Assembly: GCA_963738325.1 (NCBI GenBank)
Contig: CAVTWD010000004.1
Location: 31,841-95,840, forward strand
DNA length: 64,000 nt
Direction: 5' to 3'
Origin: CAVTWD01 sp963738325
GTDB taxonomy: Bacteria; Actinomycetota; Acidimicrobiia; Acidimicrobiales; Ilumatobacteraceae
In this document: positions 37,521 to 44,731 of the stretch, one piece after another
Layout: every line of letters begins with the position of its first letter
Position numbering within the stretch: the first letter of the stretch is position 1
The notes under the pieces: model-generated
Seen by the model: only the letters and a program-made list of their open reading frames with translations
The model's database searches: none
Told to the model about the DNA's origin: nothing
Position numbers and translations under genes: made by a program

Positions 37521-39150
37521 CTACGGGGCCTGATGCTCGGCGACTCCATCCCCGGACCCGTCGCCGGCGTCGCCGGTCACTTGGGCGGTGGCGGCCCGCA
37601 CGAGCAAGGCGTGTACGAAGCTCTGCGGGAGGTTGCCCCGTGCTTCGCCGTTGGCCCACGTCGAATTCCTCGGCATACAGGCCGGCCGGGCCACACGACG
37701 CACGCGCCCGTTCGAAGACCCGTACCGCTTGTTCCCGCCGGCCGAGGCGCAGGCAGGCGAGGCTCAGCCAATGCTGCACAGGAGGAACGCTCCTTCTGCC
37801 TACCCCAGGGGGAGATTGCCGGGTCGGAAGCGGTACACGTAGCCGTCGGCGACGAGTGTGTCCAGCACGGCGTCCAGCGTCACGATGGACCGGGGATCCT
37901 CAGGGACCGCTCGCGCGACCACGGCGAGCAGCGCGGCGTCGACGCCGGCGTCGTCGTCGGCGCGCTGCCACCGTCCGCTGGGGTGCGTCGCCTGGCGGGC
38001 GGTGTCGGCGACGATGGTGTCGGCGAGCGCGCTCGACGCGCCGACGCCGAGCTGTGGGGGTGGAACCGAGCCACGCTCTGCAGCCCCTGAGCGGCGGTCA
38101 GCCGGCTGTGCGTCCAGTGGCGCGGTTCGAGCTCCCAAATGCCGGCGTCGGGTTCCTGCCACCGGGCTTCGATGGCGTCGGCAGCCACGGTGATGGCCGA
38201 CCAGCCGTCGGCGTCCAGCCGTTCCTGGGCCCCTGCGGCCGCCAGCAGAAGGAGGACCTCCCCGAACGAGTCGAGCTGGAACTGGTCGTTGACATGGTTC
38301 CCCACCAGGTCGGTACCACCGGGGTAGCCGGGGAGCTGCAGGCGCCGTTGGTCGGGCACGGGACCGCCGACGTTCGTGTACGCCGGGCGGAGCCCCGGGC
38401 CGTCAGCAAGGACACGAGCTATGATGAACCCCCACGACCCTGTCCTGCAAGCGGGTCGCTGAGATGCAGGCCGCGGCTTGCCCCGAGTAGCAACTGTCGC
38501 GGATCCACGCGTACCGGTAGTCATAACTACGGCCCGCTCGGGCGCGCTCGGGCAGCGAGGTGGTCGCCGCCGCCACGAGCCCGCCGCTGGGCGAGCACAG
38601 ACCGGTCAAGACGGCAATGGCGTGTTCGACATCACGGGCCCCCGGACCATCGAAGCGCTGCGGCACCTCCTCCCGCCATGCCCGCTCGGTCGCCGACCAG
38701 CAGGACTCCGCGTCAGGAACTTCGCCCTCGATCGAATCACCGGCCAGTTCGAGCACGAGATCGATCTGGTCGCCCTCCCGGATCACCAGGCTGGCGTCGA
38801 GTCGGCTGCCGCCGTGGCCGTCACTCGCCGCCGACGCCGAGGGAGCACCGGTCCACCGGGCCGTGACCTCCTTCGCTCGGCCATGCCAGGACGCACGGTC
38901 ACGTCTCCACGCTCGTAGCGGCGTCCTGCCGTAGTCAGGACGCAGCTCCAACGAGACGTCGACCCCGGGCGGTCCCGTACCGGCCGAGGATGCGACGCAG
39001 GATCACGGCCCGGTTCGGATCGCCGGGAAAGGCCAACGCCTCGCGGCACTCCACGGTGGCTTCGTTGGTGACCCACTGGGAACGCCAGATGAGGCCGCCC
39101 AAATTCCCCTGACCGAGTCCCAGGGAGGTCTGGATAAGCTGTGGGCAACG
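37521..39150 (-). pseudogene. GH15-family glycosidase, decayed and 5'-truncated
   Basis: Pieces of a glucoamylase/trehalase-type GH15 protein can be traced in several frames: ATVECREALAFPGDPNRAV near 39060; RLDASLVIREGDQIDLVLEL near 38780; SYDYRYAWIRDSCYSG near 38490 (the conserved YRYxWxRD block); GNHVNDQFQLDSFGEVLLLL near 38290; LDTLVADGYVYRFRP near 37850; and QSFVHALLVRAA at the end. At least five frame changes are needed. The first residues are missing where the IS3 remnant begins. It is probably a dead gene, although part of the damage could be technical. Confidence 0.75.
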
Positions 39151-39204
39151 GCGGGATCAGCGGGCGGGGGCGGAACCTGTCAAGCACTTTGAGACACGCT
39201 CTTG

Positions 39205-39427
39205 TCACGCCGTCTGTGCGACGTCTTCTGTTGGTTCGTTGATCCACGCGATGGTGGGGAGCTTGGGCGGTTCGGGTCTGCGGTGCCGGAAGCGAGCAGG
39301 GTTGGCGGCGTACGCGGCGTCGAGGGTCTCGGCCCGCTTGGCGCGCACCTCGGTGGCGGTGCCGTAGTGGACCGACGCGGGTGTGTGGTAGCCGATGCCT
39401 GAGTGGCGGTGCTCGTGGTTGTAGTAC
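39205..39427 (-). pseudogene. C-terminal fragment of an IS3-family transposase (OrfB)
   Basis: On the minus strand a frame ending in TGA at 39205-39207 reads YYNHEHRHSGIGYHTPASV followed by HYGTATEVRAKRAETLDAAY and PPKLPTIAWINEP. YNxxRxHSGIGxxTPAxxHYG is the standard end of IS3 OrfB integrase domains, close to the last catalytic Glu region. The rest of the gene has been replaced by the IS481 copy starting near 39430; its other half is not found on the far side. Confidence 0.8.
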
Positions 39428-39436
39428 GTGGATCCC

Positions 39437-40912
39437 TCAGGCGGCGTTGACGCGGTGGGGTCGTCCGCCGGGGTTGGCGAGGGCGCCGTGTTCGCGGGTG
39501 CGGTCGTGCTTGGCCCGGTGGGAGCGGATGAGCTGCTCGCCGATGGAGATCTCGACGGTGTCGCCGACGACGGCGACTTGGACCTGGCGACGCCTGTAGG
39601 CGTTGCCGACCCGGTAGTTCGCCCCGGCGAAGCTGACGTTGCCCGACGAGTCGACCTTGCGGGTCACCGACGGGCTCGACGCCGACCGGCGTGACGGCCT
39701 CGGCTTGCGGCCGCGTTCGACACCGGCGATCTGCTTGTCGATCGGATGCCGGCGGGCGTGGGTCGCGACGAGCACTCCGCGGTGGTGGATCTGCACCAGC
39801 CCGCCCTCACAGACGACCTCAACGGTCTGGCCGGCCAGCCATGCTCCGGCCTTGTAGGCGACGGTGGCGAACCCGATCGTGCCGTTCGCGCTGACCCGCC
39901 TCGTCGTGACCGGTCCACGATCCTCGACGTTCGGCACCAGCGGCCTGGCCGGCTTCTCGCGGGGCTCGGCGAGCTGGAACCGTTCGATCGGCGGGACTCT
40001 CCCGATCGACTGGTGCGGCCGCTCGAAGTTGTAGTGATGGACCCACACGTCCAACTGCGCTTGGGCGTCGTCGAGCGAGGCGAAGACCTTGCCGTCGAGG
40101 AACTCGCGGCGCAGCGTCTTGTGCCACCGCTCGACCTTGCCCGTCGTCGTCGGTGATCTTGGCGCCGTGAGGATGTGGGTGATCCCGTTGTCGGTGCAGA
40201 TCTTGTCGAACAGCACCGGCCCCGGGCCCGGCCCGAAGCGGGCGGTGAACACCTTGCCGTTGTCCGTCAAGATCTGCTCGGGCACGCCGTGCTCCTGCAT
40301 CGCGAACGTGAGCGCGTCGCACACCGGCCGCGCCGTCGCCCGAGCGACCACCCTCGCCGAGGTCACGAACCGCGAGTGGTCATCGATCCCCGACACGATC
40401 TTGGCCTCGCTGCCGTCGATGATGCGCACCCCACCGACGATGTCCATCTGCCACAACTCCATCGCCCGACTGCGTTCCCACCGCTTGTAGTCCGACCGCT
40501 TCCGCTTGCGCGCCTCGGGCGTGACCAGCCCGTGCCGGATCAGACAACGTTCCACCGACGTCCGCCCCGGCAACGGGCACACGCCGTCGTGCTCGAGCCA
40601 GAACAGGATCGTGCGTGGCCCCCACCCCGGATGCGCACGGCGCATCTCAACGATCCGCGCCTCGAGCTCGGGGCTCATCTGATGCGGACACGACAACGGC
40701 TTGGAGCTGTGATCGGCCAACCCGCCCAGCCCCTCGGTCGCGTAGCGGCGCAACCACTCGTGCACGGTCTGCCGGGCGACCCCGTGACGGCAGGCCACAT
40801 CGGTGACCGACGCCCCATCGCTGAGCACCTCGAGCACGGCCTGATAGCGCTGCTCGACCACGTTCAGCTCCACCAACACGACAGCGGCCTCCTCCGGATC
40901 TGCAGGGATCAC
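39437..40912 (-). mobile_element. IS481-family transposase, complete, 491 aa
   Basis: Full-length IS481 transposase. The N-terminus has helix-turn-helix motifs (SVTDVACRHGVARQTVHEWLRRY). The DDE core is intact: Asp in ELWQMDIVGG, Asp in QILTDNGKVF, and Glu in TTGKVERWHKTLRREFLDG. A C-terminal beta-rich domain follows the HQSIGRVPP block. GTG 40912 is the start and the frame has no interruption, so the element may still be active. Terminal inverted repeats could not be fixed with certainty. It sits inside or next to an IS3 remnant and just left of the second tRNA att fragment. Confidence 0.92.
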
Positions 40913-40957
40913 CCCACAGCGAAGAAGGTGGCCACCGTCGAATCACGAACCCCGAGT

Positions 40958-41055
40958 GTCAGCCACCTACCGGGGTCACTGTCGCCCAGGAACCGGGGCC
41001 GAGTCCGAGAACCGTCAGCTACCTACCGGGGGCACGGTGTCCAGCATGAACCGGG
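40958..41055. repeat. Imperfect 40-bp direct repeat right of IS481
   Basis: GTCAGCCACCTACCGGGG at 40958 and GTCAGCTACCTACCGGGG at 41014 each begin a block of about 40 bp that ends in GAACCGGG. The two blocks are 56 bp apart and in the same direction. They could be solitary ends of IS elements related to the neighbouring IS481 copy. Confidence 0.45.
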
Positions 41056-41110
41056 TCCGCACAAACGGCGTGTTCGCGTCTTGTTCGCATCTCGCACGCC
41101 CGAACGCCAA

Positions 41111-41142
41111 GAGGCCCCTTCCGATCTCTCGAAAAGGGCCTC
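41111..41142. terminator. Hairpin terminator next to the second tRNA fragment
   Basis: GAGGCCC at 41111-41117 pairs with GGGCCTC at 41136-41142; adjacent CTT/AAA bases can extend the stem with one bulge. It lies 17 bp from the tRNA 3' end, as in the other two fragments. Confidence 0.55.
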
Positions 41143-41158
41143 TGAGCTGGCATGACCT

Positions 41159-41203
41159 TGGTGGCGGGGGCAGGATTTGAACCTGCGACCTTCGGGTTAG
41201 GAG
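41159..41203 (-). other. tRNA 3'-half fragment (Met-like), second att copy
   Basis: Minus-strand 3' half of a tRNA with encoded CCA (41159-41161), acceptor strand CCCCGCC, T-arm pairing GCAGG/CCTGC and anticodon loop CTCCTAA. Compared with the copy at 9513 the loop has CCT instead of CAT, either a mutated Met fragment or a different tRNA. Only three base pairs of the anticodon stem can form with the DNA beyond, and no 5' half is present. Confidence 0.75.
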
Positions 41204-41332
41204 CCCTCGGCCGTAGTGAGGCGTTCTCCCTGGTAGGAACCTATTTTCGCCTGGTCAGGGCACCTCGTCAAGTGCCCGTTGCTCCCTGCTGTTCCCCGCT
41301 GTTTACCGCTGGCGTGGTACATGGTTGGTACA
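41204..41332. repeat. att-flanking repeat, copy 2, with tandem TGGTACA sites
   Basis: Similar to 9558-9671 with some small indels. TGGTACA occurs at 41315-41321 and 41326-41332, in the same N4 spacing as in copy 1. The shared sequence outside the tRNA part shows that the two att sites come from related integrative elements. Confidence 0.65.
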
Positions 41333-41509
41333 TCGGCGCGTCGGGTCCAGCCCGAGGCTCGGCGGCGGGTTCGCCCGCCGGGACGCAGCGATGTGGGCCC
41401 GATGGAGGAGCACCGAGCCGCTCGATGCATGCGGTTCGAGGACGCGTCGTCACACGGTGCAATCCGCGGAAACCGGCTCACGAGGTCGTTGCCATAGGCG
41501 GCGGCCTCG

Positions 41510-41709
41510 GCCCGGCCGCAGACGCCGAGCTTGCGGTGGACGGCGACGCCGTGGTGCATGACCGTCTTGGCGCTGATCCCGACCGCCGCCGCGTCCTTGT
41601 TGGTCCCGCCAGCGGCGATCAGGCGCAGCACGTCCAGCTCCCGCTCGGTGAGCTCGAGCTCCCAGGACCCATGACGTCGTGCTGTCGTGGGTCGCGCGGG
41701 CGGTGGCAA
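41510..41709 (-). pseudogene. LuxR-type HTH domain remnant
   Basis: A GerE/LuxR DNA-binding domain is recognisable: ELTERELDVLRLIAAGGTN, then AAVGISAKTVMHHGVAVHRKLGV. No receiver or ATPase domain precedes it; the frame to the left of the domain is lost shortly before ELELTERE. It is probably the last piece of a LuxR regulator cut by the island junction. The remaining interval 41710-41926 shows no recognisable gene. Confidence 0.6.
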
Positions 41710-41926
41710 TGAAGGTCTCCCAGGTGCGCAGGTGCCCGGGAGGTGTGCTGCGCCGCAGCCTGGGAGTTGTCACCGGTCCTGTGCCGGTGATCACCGTCGA
41801 GTTGTCACAGACCCACCGGCGCACCGTGCATTTCGTGCACGCGGTGGAGCACAGAGGTGTCGGCGCGATCTGCATCCGCGCCAGCCGGGAGCGGGTGCCA
41901 GCGGCGAGCGACGGATGACCGGGCTG

Positions 41927-43477
41927 TCACGGAAGCTCGAAGGCGGGCGGCTCGAAGGTGTCGACGCAGCTGTGGTCAAACCCGCTCGGTCGTTCGAGGA
42001 AGTTTGCCATGATCGTGGCGAAGCAGGTCGGTGCCCAGCGCGACGCCCCGTGTCCGATCCCGGGGAACACGAGCTGGGTGGAGTTCTTGAGCGTCTTCGC
42101 CGCCTCGGCGGCGTAGCTGGGCGGCAGGGTGCCGTCGAATGCGCCGCTGGTCAAGAGCACGGGTACATCGCTGGTGACGGCTGTGGTGCCTTGTGCGGAG
42201 GCGGTGGGCACGTCCCACTTCGCGCAGTCACCGAAGATCCAAGGGAACATGGAGGGCAGGGCGGTCACGGATCCGGGAGCGTCGGGGAAGTCGCGGGCGC
42301 CCGCAGCGGCGACGCGCTCGGGGTCGGTGCGGCCAACCATCTCGCCGCACTCGACGCCGTATTGCAACCCGTAGCTGTTGAATCCACGCGGGAAGACCCC
42401 GGCGAGGACCTCGAGGGCGGCCTCGGTGCCGTCGCCGACGGCGAGGTTGTGGATCATCGACGGCAGCTTCGGCGGCGAGCCGATGAGGGTGCCGAACTGG
42501 ACGGTGTAGCTGAGCTTGTACGCGTCGATCACGACGGTGGTGTCCTTGCCCGTCTTGGGATCGGCGACGTGAACGGTCCGTGGGTGGGCGGCGAGGTCGT
42601 TGAGCACACGGGTGTACTCGGCGCGCCCTTCCGGAAAGGCGGCATGGCAAGCGGGGTCGGCGGCGCAGGCGTCGTAGATCGCCGTCGCGCTCTCGTTGGC
42701 GCCACGCCAACCGGCCTCGATGGGGTTGATGTTGGGCGGCAGGACGGCGTCGGCGACGACGCTCCGGATCCCGGCCGGGTGGTCGCGCAGTGTCTGCAAC
42801 GCAAGATCGGTCCCGTACGAGATCCCGTAGAGGTTCCATTCGTCGTAGCCCATCGCGATCCGTAGGTCGGCCACGTCCGCCGTGCTCTCGGCTGTGTTGT
42901 AGGCGGCGAGGTCTGCGCCAGCGCCGGCCAGCCGGTCCCGGCACGCCTGCACGACCGCCCCTTCCTGCTCCGCGGTCTCGGGCGCGCTCCACGACAACCC
43001 GACGGTGCTCGCCATGAACGTGTCGATCTCAGGGCACGACAGGAACGGGTCCGACTTCAGGGCGCCCCGCTGATCGAGGAAGATGACGTCGCGGTCAGGA
43101 CGCCATTCCTTGGCGACCCCCGGGCCCTCACCAAGCCCGCTCCCGCCCGGGCCGCCGGTGAGGAACACGATCGGATCAGGCTTCTTGTCCGGCGCGGTCG
43201 CGGGGCGGATGGCGACGGCGAGCCGGATGGTCCGGCCGTCCGGCTTGCTCCGGTCCTCGGGAACGGTGAGATACCCGCACCTGAAGTCCGGACCCAGATC
43301 GAGGCTGTTACCGAACTCCGAGAAGATCGGGTTTGGACACGGCGCCGCGGCGTACGACGCACGCATACCGTCCGCGGGCAGGACCGACGCCGTCGAACCC
43401 GCCGGAGCGGATGACGCAGCCGGGCGCGCCGCCTCGCTGCTCGCGCAGCTCGTCGCGACGACGGCCACGGCGACCAA
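41927..43477 (-). CDS. Secreted alpha/beta hydrolase, TAP-like (S33 peptidase type) lipoprotein
   Basis: Hydrolase of the tripeptidyl-aminopeptidase-like group. The signal region PIAALVAVAVVATSCASS has a lipobox ending in Cys. The oxyanion segment is FLTGGPGGSGLGEG, the nucleophile elbow GISYG, the acid is probably the Asp in SGAFDGTLPP, and the His lies in GIGHGAS near the C-terminus. The N-terminal start is unclear: the frame is open to 43744, but that upstream part encodes remains of another lipoprotein in a different frame; TTG 43477 is the nearest start before the signal peptide. It probably cleaves peptides or esters outside the membrane. Confidence 0.82.
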   Translation of the reverse strand: MVAVAVVATSCASSEAARPAASSAPAGSTASVLPADGMRASYAAAPCPNPIFSEFGNSLDLGPDFRCGYLTVPEDRSKPDGRTIRLAVAIRPATAPDKKPDPIVFLTGGPGGSGLGEGPGVAKEWRPDRDVIFLDQRGALKSDPFLSCPEIDTFMASTVGLSWSAPETAEQEGAVVQACRDRLAGAGADLAAYNTAESTADVADLRIAMGYDEWNLYGISYGTDLALQTLRDHPAGIRSVVADAVLPPNINPIEAGWRGANESATAIYDACAADPACHAAFPEGRAEYTRVLNDLAAHPRTVHVADPKTGKDTTVVIDAYKLSYTVQFGTLIGSPPKLPSMIHNLAVGDGTEAALEVLAGVFPRGFNSYGLQYGVECGEMVGRTDPERVAAAGARDFPDAPGSVTALPSMFPWIFGDCAKWDVPTASAQGTTAVTSDVPVLLTSGAFDGTLPPSYAAEAAKTLKNSTQLVFPGIGHGASRWAPTCFATIMANFLERPSGFDHSCVDTFEPPAFELP

Positions 43478-43504
43478 TGCCGCGATCGGCCATCGCGGCC
43501 GGGC

Positions 43505-43744
43505 GGCGAGCGAAGTTGAATACGGACAACTCGTAAGCGACGTGGAACTTGTCGTCTGATCCTCGGAATGGCGTCGGGTCGGACGCCAGGGCAGTGATGA
43601 TCGACGGGCTGATGGTGTCGGTCGTCGCCACGTCGGCGGTGGTGCCAGCAGGCGTGGTCGTCGATCGGGCGTCGTGGGCACAACCGGCGCCTGAGACGAC
43701 CACCGGCCAATGGCGATGAGGGATCCGAGGAAAGGTCGAGGCAT
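43505..43744 (-). pseudogene. Leader and N-terminal piece of a lipoprotein, M23-peptidase-like
   Basis: ATG 43744 begins MPRPFLGSLIAIGRW and after a frame change continues VVVSGAGCAHDARSTTTP, a lipoprotein signal, then SDPTPFRGSDDKFHVAYELSVFNF, which resembles the start of secreted M23 peptidases of actinobacteria. It ends where the TAP-like hydrolase signal peptide starts, so a deletion has joined two genes. Part of the leader recurs in inverted orientation at 48442. Confidence 0.45.
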
Positions 43745-43890
43745 GGTGGTCCTCCGTGGGTTCGTGACGCTCGACCGGGTCAGCCGGTCGTTGACGTGGG
43801 GGCGAGGCGAACGTCGTCGACGATGGTGCGGATGGCGTCGACGACGAGCGCCGGCTTGTAGAGGTAGATGGCGTGTCCGCTGTCGGTCGC
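43705..43890. repeat. Left arm of a 186-bp inverted repeat
   Basis: The reverse complement of this segment matches 48295-48480 over its whole length with few differences, including GCGACCGACAGCGGACACGC, CACGGAGGACCACCATGCC and CCTCGGATCCCTC. It covers the last 37 codons of the hydrolase gene, the gap, and the leader ATGCCTCGAC of the next gene. The arms lie 4.4 kb apart around the LAL regulator. Confidence 0.8.
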
Positions 43891-44577
43891 GGTGACGTGC
43901 TCGGCGCCCGGTACGAGGTTGGCCACCTCGCGCGGCGACGTGTCCTGCGCGGCGCGGGTGATCACGTTCATGTCGGCGGGAACGCCGGGGATCTGCACCG
44001 CCGGGTACGGCGCGTCAGCGGTGAGCACGACCACCGGCATCGCTGCGATGGCCTCGTCGGCGTCGACCTCATCGAGCGCCTTGGCGAAGTCGACCCGCTC
44101 GTCGTCGGGGGTGTCGGCGATGATCGCGTCGGCCGGCCTGTTCCAGCGCATCCACGCCGGCCAGTTGTCGCCCATCGAGTCACGCAGCTCCGGCGAGAAG
44201 CTGTCGATCAACACCATTCCGACCACGTCGTCGGGGTACCGGTTCGCGTAGTAGCGGGCGACGAGGCCGCCGTAGGAGTGCGCGGCGAGCACGACCGGGG
44301 CCGTCTCGCCCGACACCTGGAGCAGGGCGTGGAGGTCGGCTGCCGACGCCCAGGGCACGACCGGCTGCGGGACGGGGTCGCTGCGGCTGATCCCGCCCTC
44401 GGCCACCGCCCGGGTCGTGCCGCGCCGGTCGTAGACGCAGGTCCGGGTCTGCCCAGAGACCGCTGGGCAGACGGTTGGCCGCTTGCCGAGTGGGCTGTCC
44501 CACACGTCGCCGGCGATCCATACGCGTGCGGGTTTGTAGGTGGTGATCTCGGACGAGATCGCTCGGTCGATGGACAT
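43780..44577 (-). CDS. Alpha/beta hydrolase, 265 aa
   Basis: Alpha/beta-hydrolase with nucleophile S101 in LAAHSYGGLVARYYANRYP, a likely acid in VVLTADAPYP, and the catalytic His in TDSGHAIYLYKP. ATG 44577 is preferred because GAAAGGAA stands just upstream; the frame is open to 44631. The usual N-terminal strand with the HG oxyanion motif is missing or very short, so the protein may be N-terminally reduced. The gene ends in a segment that is duplicated in inverted orientation at 48295-48480, where a second, damaged copy of this hydrolase lies. Confidence 0.8.
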   Translation of the reverse strand: MSIDRAISSEITTYKPARVWIAGDVWDSPLGKRPTVCPAVSGQTRTCVYDRRGTTRAVAEGGISRSDPVPQPVVPWASAADLHALLQVSGETAPVVLAAHSYGGLVARYYANRYPDDVVGMVLIDSFSPELRDSMGDNWPAWMRWNRPADAIIADTPDDERVDFAKALDEVDADEAIAAMPVVVLTADAPYPAVQIPGVPADMNVITRAAQDTSPREVANLVPGAEHVTATDSGHAIYLYKPALVVDAIRTIVDDVRLAPTSTTG

Positions 44578-44665
44578 GGCTGTTCCTTTCGATGCGTCAT
44601 ACGACGCCGACTGACCGTCGTGACGCGTCATTCGGGAGTGAGCCCGGCCGCGTCATTGCATGAGG

Positions 44666-44713
44666 GTGCGCCGCCGGCTCGCCCGAGACATCCGCCAGGT
44701 GGCGTTCTGTGCG
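44666..44713. repeat. Left inner inverted repeat beside the LAL gene
   Basis: This 48-bp segment matches the reverse complement of 47704-47751 at 41 of 48 positions (core GAGACATCSGCCAGGTGGCG). It lies just before the start of the LAL regulator; its partner lies 207 bp after the stop. With the outer 186-bp arms it makes a two-step symmetric structure around the regulator gene. Confidence 0.75.
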
Positions 44714-44731
44714 CCTGCGTAGGATCGGGCG

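Noticed and set aside
41679..41918. Plus-strand 79-codon frame as a gene
   Set aside because: It overlaps the LuxR remnant on the other strand, has no ribosome site and resembles no family.
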